DNA from: RGIG9060 sp052173655
GTDB lineage: Bacteria; Spirochaetota; Spirochaetia; Treponematales; Treponemataceae
Direction: 5' to 3'
DNA length: 64,000 nt
Assembly: GCA_052173655.1 (NCBI GenBank)
Contig: JBQMYD010000002.1
Span: forward strand, 247,779-311,778
Part shown: positions 37,951 through 45,556 of the stretch, piece by piece
Layout of the letters: each line of letters starts with the position of its first letter
Position numbering within the stretch: the first letter of the stretch is position 1
Position numbers and translations under genes: made by a program
The notes under the pieces: generated by a model
Told to the model about the DNA's origin: nothing
The model's input: the letters and a program-made list of their open reading frames with translations, nothing else
The model's database searches: none

Positions 37951-38178
37951 TTAACTATTTTCTAAATAATTTATAAAAACTTTTTTACAAAGTGTTGAAA
38001 GTGCAATTCCCGTTTCATCGGCTTTTGCTTTTGCTCTTTCAAGTTCTTTTGGAGTAAAGCGGATTTGAACTTGCTCGGTTGCATTCTCATCTCCGTTTGC
38101 CTTTCTTCCTGATCCTGTTCTTTTTCCGCCCCATGTATTTTTTTTCTTTTCCATAAAAATTTCAGTACCTTTATTCAT
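37951..38178 (-). CDS. Ribbon-helix-helix type DNA-binding protein
   Basis: A 75-residue basic protein from the ATG at 38178. The N-terminus WGGKRTGSGRKANG is a basic arm common in phage and plasmid RHH proteins. The following QVQIRFTPKELERAKAKADETGIALSTLCKKVFINYL fits the strand-helix-helix of CopG/Arc-like regulators. It follows the 71-residue gene by one base. It may regulate the duplicated promoters next to it (inference). Confidence 0.65.
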   Translation of the reverse strand: MNKGTEIFMEKKKNTWGGKRTGSGRKANGDENATEQVQIRFTPKELERAKAKADETGIALSTLCKKVFINYLENS

Positions 38179-38179
38179 T

Positions 38180-38395
38180 TTATTCGTCATAACTCCAAAT
38201 GTCAAATTTAACTCTATAAGTATCCCATCCTTCCTTTTCAGCACCCTTGCACCAGTTTTCAGCCTCCTCTCTTGTTTCAAAAGTTAAAGCTAATTCCTCA
38301 TTATTTGTTTCTCCAAAATCATAAGATACAAGCCCACCTGTACCCTTGCAGTAACCATCTAAATCCAAATTTGTAAAGCTTATAAAGTATTCCAT
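38180..38395 (-). CDS. Small acidic phage protein, unknown
   Basis: A 71-residue protein starting MEYFISFTNLDLDGYCKGTGGLV, rich in aromatic and acidic residues and ending WSYDE. The AGGAGGT ribosome-binding site and a consensus promoter (38457-38485) support expression. No family was recognised. It is translated just ahead of the RHH protein. The pair resembles a small two-gene regulatory or toxin-antitoxin unit, but nothing in the sequence proves that. Confidence 0.55.
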   Translation of the reverse strand: MEYFISFTNLDLDGYCKGTGGLVSYDFGETNNEELALTFETREEAENWCKGAEKEGWDTYRVKFDIWSYDE

Positions 38396-38456
38396 TTTTC
38401 TACCTCCTAAAGTAGTTTGATTTAATTTCTTTTGAAGCTCTCAGCCTCATGATTAA

Positions 38457-38485
38457 AATATAACACATAAACTTGATTGCGTCAA
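38457..38485 (-). promoter_or_regulatory. Leftward promoter
   Basis: -35 TTGACG (38485-38480), 17-bp spacer, -10 TATATT (38462-38457) on the minus strand, 62 bp before the start of the 71-residue gene. The -35 and its upstream flank are nearly identical to the rightward promoter at 38737. Confidence 0.75.
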
Positions 38486-38736
38486 CTATTTTTCAAGTTT
38501 TTTTCAAAAAAAAGTTATTTTTTTATCATTTTTCTTTTTTTTACTAAAAATGAGACTTTCATATCTTGCCTTGCTTATAAATCCTTTCTTTTTAACACTT
38601 TTTTAACGGTTTTTATCGACTTTTCTGCAAAAGGCGACTAATTTTACATAAAAGATTAAAAGAGTGCAAAATTAGCGTTTTTTGTGTTTTTTTTTAATAA
38701 AAATAAAATAAGTTTTGAAAAAAAACTTGAAAACAG

Positions 38737-38765
38737 TTGACACAATCAAGATTACATAGTATTAT
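38737..38765 (+). promoter_or_regulatory. Rightward promoter for a 30-residue membrane peptide
   Basis: Perfect -35 TTGACA (38737-38742), 17-bp spacer and -10 TATTAT (38760-38765), 21 bp before a ribosome-binding site. It forms an inverted duplicate with the leftward promoter, sharing TTGAC-R-CAATCAAG and a run of about 20 bp upstream. Confidence 0.8.
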
Positions 38766-38786
38766 GATTTCTATAAGGAGGTACGC

Positions 38787-38879
38787 ATGGAATATTTAAA
38801 AAAAATACTTGCGATTGTCGCCGACATAACTTCAATCGCAAGTTTCATTATTGCCCTTGTTCTGCTTTTTATAAAATAG
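38787..38879 (+). CDS. 30-residue single-helix membrane peptide
   Basis: MEYLKKILAIVADITS followed by a hydrophobic stretch ending LLFIK. A perfect promoter and an AAGGAGGT ribosome-binding site 6-7 bp before the ATG make expression very likely, and a hairpin follows the stop. Size and topology resemble type I toxin peptides or small superinfection/lysis modulators. Function is not determinable from sequence. Confidence 0.6.
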   Translation: MEYLKKILAIVADITSIASFIIALVLLFIK

Positions 38880-38889
38880 AATAAGGTTA

Positions 38890-38914
38890 GCAAGGTTCTT
38901 AAAAAGAACCTTGC
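38890..38914 (+). terminator. Hairpin after the membrane peptide
   Basis: An 11-bp perfect stem, GCAAGGTTCTT with AAGAACCTTGC, around an AAA loop. The following sequence is T/A-rich but lacks a pure T-run, so it is a possible terminator or RNA stability element. Confidence 0.5.
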
Positions 38915-38947
38915 TTGTATAATACTTATAATTATAGAGGTTGTCAA

Positions 38948-39034
38948 ATGTTTATTTTAAAAATACTGTTAGTGATATGTTTAGGGATTTCTGCCACTTG
39001 CAGAATATTACTTTTTGTTTTGAAGAAAAAATGA
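38948..39034 (+). CDS. 28-residue hydrophobic peptide
   Basis: MFILKILLVICLGISAT, then CRILLFVLKKK: one membrane helix with a basic end. Its TGA overlaps the ATG of the next frame (ATGA), which suggests translational coupling. The ribosome-binding site is weak (GAGG). A TATAAT lies at 38918-38923. Possible small phage peptide; not confirmed. Confidence 0.4.
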   Translation: MFILKILLVICLGISATCRILLFVLKKK

Positions 39035-39143
39035 AAACAAATACTCGAGGTGGAGCAAGAGTTCCAAAAGAAAACGATCTGCAAAAAAAGGATTGCCTAT
39101 AAGTCGCTATCTTGTAGAACTTGCCCTTGAAAAAAAACATTGA
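39031..39143 (+). pseudogene. Frameshifted CopG/MobC-like remnant
   Basis: The ATG at 39031 gives MKTNTRGGARVPKENDLQ, then stops soon after an A7 run. In another frame from the same A-run the sequence reads KKGLPISRYLVELALEKKH, a typical RHH-protein helix. One indel in the A-run would join them into a protein of about 37 residues. It is probably a decayed small DNA-binding gene. Confidence 0.45.
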
Positions 39144-39158
39144 TTAGATTTTCTTTTT

Positions 39159-39193
39159 AAGAACACCGTATATTTCAACGGTGTTCTTTTTTT
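39159..39193 (+). terminator. Rho-independent terminator next to the repressor
   Basis: An 11-bp stem (39159-39169 with 39178-39188, core AAGAACACCGT), then a T-run through 39193. It ends rightward transcription just before the convergent repressor gene. Confidence 0.85.
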
Positions 39194-39869
39194 ATTCAGT
39201 CCTGTGAATCCAAAAGTGCACTTTTCCGAACAAACTAAATCTTTCTTCAAAACCTGAATCTGCACTTGTAAGAGTTGTCAAAAGTTCTGCTTTTTCCAAA
39301 TCTGCAACACGCACAGAATAGATCTTTACCTTACTTGCGATGGGGTCAAATTCAAGTCTTTTGCAATACACATCCCCATCAAGGCTGAATACATAGATTC
39401 CGTCATCGTACGAGAATTCCTGATCTGACGAAAAAACAACAATATCACCGTCTTTAATCCCGGCTCCAAGCATTGAAGTACCTTTTACACGAAATCCGTA
39501 AATTTTTTTATTTTTTAAAGCCGGTGCCAAATTTGCGATGTCAAGATATTCTGAAACATTCTGCTCAGCTTCCCAACTAACACCGGATCCGCAAGATACC
39601 TTTTGCGTTAAAATCGGAATCTTTACGCTTTGTACAGACGGTAGATTCTCCTTTTCCTGAAACATCGCCCCGTTTCCCGTAAGTAGCCAATCAGGATTTA
39701 CATGATATCTTTCAATAATGCTTTTTAACGTTTCTGATCTAGGATCAGAATTTCTTTGAAACATAGCTGACAGAGTTGTTTGTCCAATTCCAATTTTTTC
39801 GGCAAATGAACTGTCTGATAGCTGCAAATGTGTTATAAGTTTTTTAATTCTAACTAAAATTGCGTTCAT
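39192..39869 (-). CDS. Phage repressor, XRE helix-turn-helix plus S24 autoprotease
   Basis: 225 residues. Residues 5-60 form a helix-turn-helix (SFAEKIGIGQTTLSAMFQRN), and about 120-215 form a LexA/CI-type peptidase. Ser132 in GTSML and Lys170 in VYCKRL form the catalytic dyad. RecA-stimulated self-cleavage would induce the phage after DNA damage (known for the family). Mu's own repressor has no such protease, so this is a lambda-like switch on a transposable phage. It reads away from the operator region and the early operon. Confidence 0.9.
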   Translation of the reverse strand: MNAILVRIKKLITHLQLSDSSFAEKIGIGQTTLSAMFQRNSDPRSETLKSIIERYHVNPDWLLTGNGAMFQEKENLPSVQSVKIPILTQKVSCGSGVSWEAEQNVSEYLDIANLAPALKNKKIYGFRVKGTSMLGAGIKDGDIVVFSSDQEFSYDDGIYVFSLDGDVYCKRLEFDPIASKVKIYSVRVADLEKAELLTTLTSADSGFEERFSLFGKVHFWIHRTE

Positions 39870-39895
39870 TTTTTTTCCTTTTCAACAAAAATGTA

Positions 39896-39923
39896 TTGAC
39901 AATTACTACAAATGTAGTATTAT
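39896..39923 (+). promoter_or_regulatory. Early promoter with overlapping operator
   Basis: -35 TTGACA (39896-39901) and -10 TATTAT (39918-39923) with a 16-bp spacer. A perfect inverted repeat TACTACA-AA-TGTAGTA (39904-39919) fills the spacer, so a bound repressor would block polymerase. On the minus strand TATAAT (39924-39919) gives a candidate -10 for the repressor gene. Confidence 0.7.
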
Positions 39924-39931
39924 ATATTTAA

Positions 39932-39952
39932 TTGGTTACGAAACGTAACCAA
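39932..39952. promoter_or_regulatory. 21-bp palindromic operator, copy 1
   Basis: Perfect palindrome with half-sites TTGGTTACG and CGTAACCAA around a central AAA. It lies just downstream of the early promoter. A likely target of the CI-like or Cro/Ner-like protein. Confidence 0.8.
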
Positions 39953-39975
39953 AAACAAGAGTAGTCGTAAGATTT

Positions 39976-39996
39976 TTGGTTACGTTTCGTAACCAA
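39976..39996. promoter_or_regulatory. 21-bp palindromic operator, copy 2
   Basis: The same half-sites as copy 1 around a central TTT, making it the exact reverse complement of copy 1. Centre-to-centre distance is 44 bp, about four helical turns, so proteins on both copies would face the same side of the DNA. Confidence 0.8.
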
Positions 39997-40036
39997 AGTA
40001 TCGGCATGGTTAAAAAAAAATAAAGGGAGTAAAAAA

Positions 40037-40243
40037 ATGAACTTTACAGAAGAACACGCAAAGTTATTAACAGAGCTTTTGCAAAAGACAGGCTTTACCG
40101 TAAGCCGAATAGAGCTAGAAGATGTGAATGAAGCAAGCAGATGTGCAACGGTCTTTTATGAATGCGGAAGCACAAAAGTAATTTGTATAGGTGGAGATAG
40201 TGCAATTGCTGCGACAAAAGACATTATAAATACTTTTTTTTAA
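40037..40243 (+). CDS. First early-operon gene, unknown
   Basis: A 68-residue protein, MNFTEEHAKLLTELLQKTG followed by an alpha/beta stretch with CATVFYECGSTKVICIGGDS. It has a GGGAG ribosome-binding site and is the first gene after the operators. No family recognised; no DNA-binding motif visible. Confidence 0.6.
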   Translation: MNFTEEHAKLLTELLQKTGFTVSRIELEDVNEASRCATVFYECGSTKVICIGGDSAIAATKDIINTFF

Positions 40244-40255
40244 TAAGGAGCAAAA

Positions 40256-40510
40256 ATGAACAGTTTTAAAAGAGTTGATAAAAAGCGAAAAAACAGAGCT
40301 ATGGCAATTCTTGCTTCTAAGGGCATGACAATCACAAGTCTTTCTTATCGAATAGGGGTTTCCAGACCATATATCAGCGATGTTATAAATGGGAAAAAAC
40401 CTTACCGAAGTGCGGAGGAGAAGATAGCAAAAGCGGTAAGGGTACCGGTTGAGTATCTATTTCCGAAAAAGTCTTTATCAGAGATTAAAAAGGCAGCAAA
40501 TAATTTATGA
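40256..40510 (+). CDS. Cro/Ner-like helix-turn-helix regulator
   Basis: 84 residues. The helix-turn-helix lies at about residues 24-60, with ITSLSYRIGVSRPYISDVINGKK and a recognition helix followed by VRVPVEYLFP. Its position right before the transposase matches Mu Ner, which shuts off early and repressor transcription. The stop overlaps the transposase start by 4 bp. Confidence 0.8.
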   Translation: MNSFKRVDKKRKNRAMAILASKGMTITSLSYRIGVSRPYISDVINGKKPYRSAEEKIAKAVRVPVEYLFPKKSLSEIKKAANNL

Positions 40511-42432
40511 GTGTGAAAACTTTAAAAACAATTGAAATTTCACAAGCTTTAGGATTGAGCCGAAAGGGCGTTTTAGAAAAAGCACAGAAAGAAAAGTGGG
40601 CTTTTATCAAAAAAGGAAATGCCATGTTGTGGGTAGAGTCAAAACTTCCTATAAACGTTCGCTTTGCTCTTGCTGCACAAGGAGACAGGATATGTGCAAA
40701 AGAAGATACCTTTGATTCAAAAAAAGATGCTTTTGCAAAAGCATCTGAAAAAGCAAGGCAAGTTGCAATTTGGAAAAGTGCCGTTTTATTTAAATACAGG
40801 GAAAGTGAGTTAAATGTTGAAAACTTTGTTGAAGCTTTCAATTGCGGGGCGGTAGATAAAATTCTTCTTTCAAAAATTGGCAAGGTTAGTAAAGCGACGC
40901 TTTATAACTGGTTAAAAGCTTTTAAAAAGCAAGGTGCTGAGGGATTGATTGCTAAATACGGCATGAACACCGGAGGAGCCGGTGCCAGTCTTACTGATTT
41001 GGAAAAAAATTATTTAAGGCATTTTTGGCTTAAAAATACTCAACCAACAGTAAGCCATGCTCTTATGCTTATGAAAGCAAATATTCCCTACAGCAACTGT
41101 TCTTACCAAGTTGCAAATAATTATTTGAAATCTATTCCGCTTTGTATTGCAGATTTTTATCGAAAAGGAAAAAGCAGATTTGAAAACGCATATCTACCTT
41201 ACATGGAGCAAGATGTTGAAAGATACAAAAGTCTTGACCTGGTTGTTTCTGATCATCATGTACTTGATTGTGTTTGTATTGACAACGGCAAGCTGATTAG
41301 ACCGTGGATCACAACCATGCAAGATTACAGAAGCGGAAAGATTTTAGGTTGGTGCGTGTGCCGAAAGCCGTCAAGCCTGTCAATAATTGTTGCCTATTAT
41401 ATGACTTGCATTGTGTACGGGATTCCACGTGAGTTACTTTTTGATAACGGAAAAGATTATCGGTCAAAATTGTTAAACGGAAAAGCGGAATCTATAACAG
41501 TGTTCCTTCCTGAAGGAATTGAGCAAGAAACAGAAGTGTATTTTGAAGGAATTTTTAACATCATCGGAAGCTCTGTAAGCTTTACAAGAGTTTGCAACGG
41601 AAAATCAAAAGGGCGACAAGAAAGATATTTTAGAATATTGGGTGAGTATCTTGCAAAGGACTTTGGAAGTTACATAGGTTCTGATTCAAGGACAAGACCG
41701 GAAGACGCAATCCTTATGTGGCGAAGTATCAACGGTATGGAAAAGAGGGAGGACATAAAAAGCTTTGAGGAATTTCAAGAAAGTGCGAACGCCATGACTC
41801 AATACATAAATGACAACTTCATTTGTACCGGAAAAGGAGTTGATGGGATGACAAGAAGCGAAGCTTTTGAAAAGTTTTTACCGCCAAGCGACCAAATAAG
41901 ACATGCAAGTAAAGAGCTTCTTCAAAGTGCATTAGCTGAAAGCGAAGTAAGAAAGTGCGGCAGAAACGGCGTAAAAGTTCACGGCTTAAATTTCTATCAT
42001 CCTGATCTTTTTAGATTTGTCGGAAACGAAGTTATCGTAAAGACATCTTTAATAATTGATAGTGAAGTTCAAGTTTATGACAGTAAAGGCTCTTTTATCT
42101 GCACAGCATACGCAGACTTTTTCAAAGAAAGCGGAAACCTTGAAATTGATATTAATCGGCTGGAAAGTTCAAGAAAGAGAAGTCTTAAATGGCTTGCAGA
42201 GCAAGGAAGCGATGAGGTGCAAGCGTCTCCTGAATATAACACAATGCTTGAGGTTGCCTCCGGCGTTTATTCAAAAACGAAGCTTCCTGATTTAGACGAA
42301 GAGTTAGAGCTTCCAAAAGCGGTGGGGGCTGAAAATGATTTTTTAAAAAAAAGCGAAAACCACAGCTCAACGGGAGTAAAAGAAAATAAATTGTTGGATC
42401 CTTACACAAGCGACAATTCAGATTGGATGTAA
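40507..42432 (+). CDS. MuA-type DDE transposase
   Basis: 641 residues. The N-terminus has a MuA-type winged-helix DNA-binding domain (ISQALGLSRKGVLEKAQ). A second helix-turn-helix lies near 124-150. The RNase H-like catalytic core carries Asp249 (VVSDHH), Asp313 (LFDNGKD) and Glu371 (RQERYF), the DDE triad. A beta-barrel domain and a C-terminal region for MuB contact follow. It cuts the phage ends and joins them to target DNA. All catalytic residues are intact, so the prophage may be active. Confidence 0.95.
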   Translation: MSVKTLKTIEISQALGLSRKGVLEKAQKEKWAFIKKGNAMLWVESKLPINVRFALAAQGDRICAKEDTFDSKKDAFAKASEKARQVAIWKSAVLFKYRESELNVENFVEAFNCGAVDKILLSKIGKVSKATLYNWLKAFKKQGAEGLIAKYGMNTGGAGASLTDLEKNYLRHFWLKNTQPTVSHALMLMKANIPYSNCSYQVANNYLKSIPLCIADFYRKGKSRFENAYLPYMEQDVERYKSLDLVVSDHHVLDCVCIDNGKLIRPWITTMQDYRSGKILGWCVCRKPSSLSIIVAYYMTCIVYGIPRELLFDNGKDYRSKLLNGKAESITVFLPEGIEQETEVYFEGIFNIIGSSVSFTRVCNGKSKGRQERYFRILGEYLAKDFGSYIGSDSRTRPEDAILMWRSINGMEKREDIKSFEEFQESANAMTQYINDNFICTGKGVDGMTRSEAFEKFLPPSDQIRHASKELLQSALAESEVRKCGRNGVKVHGLNFYHPDLFRFVGNEVIVKTSLIIDSEVQVYDSKGSFICTAYADFFKESGNLEIDINRLESSRKRSLKWLAEQGSDEVQASPEYNTMLEVASGVYSKTKLPDLDEELELPKAVGAENDFLKKSENHSSTGVKENKLLDPYTSDNSDWM

Positions 42433-42456
42433 AAGAGATTCATAAGGGGGTAAAAA

Positions 42457-43374
42457 ATGAATCAAGAAATAAAAGAGAGGCTTGAAAAAAGTCTTGAAAA
42501 GTTTGGGGTATCCCAAAACAAAGCTGCAATGGACATGGGATATTCGGGGGCGGTTTTAAGTAGCTATAGAAGCGGAGCTTACAAAGGGGATGTTGAAAAA
42601 CTTGAAAATTCGATTATTTCATGGATTGCAAGAAATGAGAAAGCATTAAGTCAAAAGAAAGTTCCTATTGTAGAAACAGACTTACTTAAAGTAATTACAA
42701 ATGCAATCGGAGAAGCTCACACGACACGAGATATAGCTTTAATTACAGCTGATGCCGGAGCCGGAAAGACTTCAGCTGCAAAGTTTTATGAAAAACAAAA
42801 TCCGACAACCGTCATTTACATAAACATCGTAAGTGGCACAGATAAGAAGATGTTAGTTTTAGAAATTGCAAGACAGCTATCCATTGTTACGACAAAGGTC
42901 AATCAAAACGTACTTGTAAAGCAAGTTGCGGACACACTTGCAAGCAAAGATATGGTTGTAATTTTAGACGAAGCAGATTACTTGAAAAACGATGCTTTAG
43001 AGTTTACAAGACGCCTTGTATACGACTTAGGACAGAGCGGTCTTGTATTAATCGGACTTCCGACTCTTGCAGGCACAATTCAAAACCTTAGAAACGATCA
43101 TAGGCAACTTGAAAGCCGAATTGGAATTTATCTGAACGTTTCGGGTTTGTCAAAAAAAGATGCAAGCCTTATTGCAAAAACCGTTTGGGGGGATGATGTT
43201 AGCAATGAAGTCATAGATGCTATCTATGCAATCAGCAGAACTGACGCTAGGCAGTTTACAAAAATAATTGCAAGAACCCAGTCGGTTATGGCTTTGAATA
43301 AATTAGAATTACCAACTCTTGAAGCTGTAGAGCTTGGAGCAAAAAGAATCATTAGGAGGAATTTTGCAAGATGA
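42457..43374 (+). CDS. MuB-type transposition target-selection ATPase
   Basis: 305 residues. An N-terminal helix-turn-helix (SQNKAAMDMGYSGAVLSSYRSG) precedes an AAA+ domain with Walker A TADAGAGKTSA (about 98-108) and Walker B VVILDEADYL (about 166-175). MuB polymerises on DNA, delivers the target to MuA and gives target immunity. It overlaps the next gene by 4 bp. Confidence 0.92.
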   Translation: MNQEIKERLEKSLEKFGVSQNKAAMDMGYSGAVLSSYRSGAYKGDVEKLENSIISWIARNEKALSQKKVPIVETDLLKVITNAIGEAHTTRDIALITADAGAGKTSAAKFYEKQNPTTVIYINIVSGTDKKMLVLEIARQLSIVTTKVNQNVLVKQVADTLASKDMVVILDEADYLKNDALEFTRRLVYDLGQSGLVLIGLPTLAGTIQNLRNDHRQLESRIGIYLNVSGLSKKDASLIAKTVWGDDVSNEVIDAIYAISRTDARQFTKIIARTQSVMALNKLELPTLEAVELGAKRIIRRNFAR

Positions 43375-44072
43375 AAGAAAACGAGGTTATGAAAGTGAAA
43401 AAAACAAATGAAGGAATTGTTGTAAATGGATCTGTTTTTCTGAGTAAAGAGCAAATCGCAAAAATCAATTCTGCTGAAAAACAGATTGCCTCATGCGGAC
43501 TTAAAATTGAAAGCTTAATCAGAAGTGCGGCAGAAAATAACTTTGTTATAGGTCAAGTTCTTTCAGAAGCTCGAGACAACTTTCCTGACTGGAGGCTTGT
43601 TAAGTTTTATAGTCAAATTGCAGATATTACGGGGCTTCCTGAAAGCAGGGTTAAAACTGCTATGAAAATTTATGAACATTTTAAGGAGAGTCCTGATTCA
43701 TTAAAAGAGATGTCTGTTCAAGAATGTATGAAGCTTATTAGCCCAAAAGAAGCTTCAAAAAATTCAGAGCGAAAACAAATTGAATATGCAGGAGATGAAT
43801 ACGAGGAGTTTGATTGGGAAGAGATTTTTAAACAAAAACCTATTTCAAAAGTCAGTTTAAATCAATACAGAATTACATCTTCAAATGATAGCGAGCTTTG
43901 GATTGTAAAAAGGGGTGTAAACGTTCCAATGAAAATAATTGATGTTTTTGCAGGGGCAACGGAGAACCCCAGTGTAAAACTTGCCCACAAAAAAATGATA
44001 AAAGCTATTCAAGTTGCAGCCGAAGAGTTTTATTCAATTTATGAAAAACAAGAGGGGGAGAACGAGATGTAG
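43371..44072 (+). CDS. Early phage protein, unknown (DUF3102-like segment)
   Basis: A 233-residue charged protein. Residues 45-120 are helical with NFVIGQVLSEARDNFPDWRLVKFYSQI and GLPESRVKTAMKIYEHF, a pattern resembling DUF3102-type DNA-associated proteins. The C-terminal half has no recognisable motif. It starts within the MuB stop, so it is translationally coupled to the transposition genes and may assist them (inference). Confidence 0.6.
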   Translation: MKENEVMKVKKTNEGIVVNGSVFLSKEQIAKINSAEKQIASCGLKIESLIRSAAENNFVIGQVLSEARDNFPDWRLVKFYSQIADITGLPESRVKTAMKIYEHFKESPDSLKEMSVQECMKLISPKEASKNSERKQIEYAGDEYEEFDWEEIFKQKPISKVSLNQYRITSSNDSELWIVKRGVNVPMKIIDVFAGATENPSVKLAHKKMIKAIQVAAEEFYSIYEKQEGENEM

Positions 44073-44080
44073 GAAAGAGG

Positions 44081-44115
44081 TTTTTTAATTTTTAATTTTT
44101 AATTTTTAATTTTTA
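44081..44115 (+). repeat. Heptanucleotide tandem repeat TTTTTAA
   Basis: About four to five head-to-tail TTTTTAA units in the 81-bp gap between two early genes, ending in TTTTTAT. Such repeats change length by slippage and here would alter spacing or RNA folding ahead of the next gene. Confidence 0.7.
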
Positions 44116-44153
44116 TAAAAAAAACATTTTAATTTTTTTAAGGAGAAAAAAAT

Positions 44154-44504
44154 ATGTCAAAAGTTTCAAAAGTTGTTTTTGTTGAAAACGGCACAAGGAT
44201 TATTCAAGGCGTAAAGCCTACCTTAAGTGCTAAAATTGCATTGTTAGTCGCATCCTGTGCGATAAGTAGGCTTAAAAAAGAAGTTGGGCATTCTGCTTCA
44301 TATTCAGCTCTATCTCATATGATTAACAACAATCAAGCAGAGAGTCTTTCTAATTTAGAAAAACCGAAGATAGCTGTTGGACTTGAACCAAAAGCTTTAA
44401 CTCCGACAGAAAGCGTTGTTAAAGCCGAAAAAAAATCAAAGCTCAATCTTCCAAAGCTTTCAAAAACCGGTGCTTTAAAAAAAAGCAAGACAAAAAAGGA
44501 GTAA
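44154..44504 (+). CDS. Early phage protein, unknown
   Basis: A 116-residue basic protein with an AAGGAG ribosome-binding site. The N-terminal half (VVFVENGTRIIQGVKPTLSAKIALLVASCAISRLKKE) looks folded. The C-terminal half is low-complexity Lys/Ser/Pro-rich and probably disordered. No family recognised. It lies 3 bp before the Gam gene. Confidence 0.55.
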   Translation: MSKVSKVVFVENGTRIIQGVKPTLSAKIALLVASCAISRLKKEVGHSASYSALSHMINNNQAESLSNLEKPKIAVGLEPKALTPTESVVKAEKKSKLNLPKLSKTGALKKSKTKKE

Positions 44505-44507
44505 GTC

Positions 44508-45020
44508 ATGGGAACGAGAATTAAAACAAATTCTGTAAAATTAAAATCACTCGATGATGTAAATTTGGCTTTGAGAGATATTGGGTTGGCAGAAAAAGAA
44601 CTTGAAGTAATTGATACGGAAGCACATAAGTTAATTGCAGAAATCAAAACAAAAGCTGTAAAAGACGGGGAGAATCTTAGAACTAAGATCGCTGAAATAA
44701 GTGCAAAAATCCAAGCTTATGCTGATTACAATCAGGATGAGCTTTTTAAGGACAGGAAAAGTATAGAGCTTTCTTTTGGGGTTTTCGGTTATCGAAAAAG
44801 CACAAAAATAAGCATAAAAAAGACAACTCTTGATCTTTTAAAAAAACTTAGCATGACAAAGTTTATAAGAGTCAAAGAAGAGGTTAACAAAGATGCTATG
44901 TCAGATCTTAGCCAAGAAGACCTTGAACAAGTGGACGCATTTAAAAAGGTTTCAAATGATTTTTTCTGCCAAGCTAACAGCGAAGAAATCAACAAGGATC
45001 TTTTAAAGTCTTCACTTTGA
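44508..45020 (+). CDS. Mu Gam-like DNA end-protection protein
   Basis: 170 residues, with two long N-terminal helices (DVNLALRDIGLAEKELEVIDTEAHKLIAEIKTKA) and a core reading RKSIELSFGVFGYRKSTKISI, the pattern of the Gam/Ku-related fold. Gam binds linear DNA ends and shields phage DNA from host exonucleases. Position in the early operon agrees. Confidence 0.85.
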   Translation: MGTRIKTNSVKLKSLDDVNLALRDIGLAEKELEVIDTEAHKLIAEIKTKAVKDGENLRTKIAEISAKIQAYADYNQDELFKDRKSIELSFGVFGYRKSTKISIKKTTLDLLKKLSMTKFIRVKEEVNKDAMSDLSQEDLEQVDAFKKVSNDFFCQANSEEINKDLLKSSL

Positions 45021-45063
45021 ATGTAAGTTTTAACCGGCTCCGGATGTTACGGTTAGAAAAAAA

Positions 45064-45095
45064 AAGAAAGGAGAACAAATTAGCTCTCCTTTCTT
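45064..45095 (+). terminator. Hairpin between gam and gemA-like genes
   Basis: An 11-bp perfect stem AAGAAAGGAGA / TCTCCTTTCTT with a 10-nt loop. There is no T-run after it. The left arm includes an AAGGAG-like sequence. It may stabilise RNA or modulate readthrough to the next gene. Confidence 0.5.
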
Positions 45096-45104
45096 AAATG
45101 GGGG

Positions 45105-45545
45105 GTGAAAAAAGTGAATAAACGATGGATATCTAATATTCATATTGCAAAGAATCAACTAAGACTCAGCGATGAGAATTACATAGCGATTCTTTTAGGT
45201 TGTGCCGGAGTTGAAAGTTCAAAAGAAATAGAAACCTTTGAACAATACGCGACTGTTATGAAAGTGTTTACAAAGCTAGGTTATAAGCAATTTTATAAAA
45301 TGAAAGTTGATCCGCAAAGTGAGAGAAGTCCTGATTTTATCAGCGAAAAACAAGAATATTACATAAAAGGTTTGTGGAAACTTGCAAGTCGCAAAAAAGA
45401 TGAAGACTCTTTAAGGCAACTTTGTAAAAGAATAACAGGAGTTGAAGATGTTTCTTGGTGTCAAAAAAAACACGCTCAAAAGTTGATATTAGCTTTGAGA
45501 AGCATTACCTCCGATGCAGGTTTTAATCCTGACTCTAAGGATTAA
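45105..45545 (+). CDS. GemA-like phage regulatory protein (DUF1018)
   Basis: 146 residues. It starts with RWISNIHIAKNQLRLSDENYIAILLGCAGVESSKEI and contains QEYYIKGLWKLASRKKDE, SLRQLCKRITGVEDVSWC and HAQKLILALRSI, matching the Mu gp16/GemA family. GemA affects host gyrase and gene expression. The start could be GTG 45105 or GTG 45114, and the G6 run upstream would suit the second. Confidence 0.8.
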   Translation: MKKVNKRWISNIHIAKNQLRLSDENYIAILLGCAGVESSKEIETFEQYATVMKVFTKLGYKQFYKMKVDPQSERSPDFISEKQEYYIKGLWKLASRKKDEDSLRQLCKRITGVEDVSWCQKKHAQKLILALRSITSDAGFNPDSKD

Positions 45546-45556
45546 AGGAGAAATAT

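Noticed and set aside
38940..39150. Minus-strand 62-residue frame at 38952-39140
   Set aside because: It lacks a ribosome-binding site and lies opposite the better supported small plus-strand frames.
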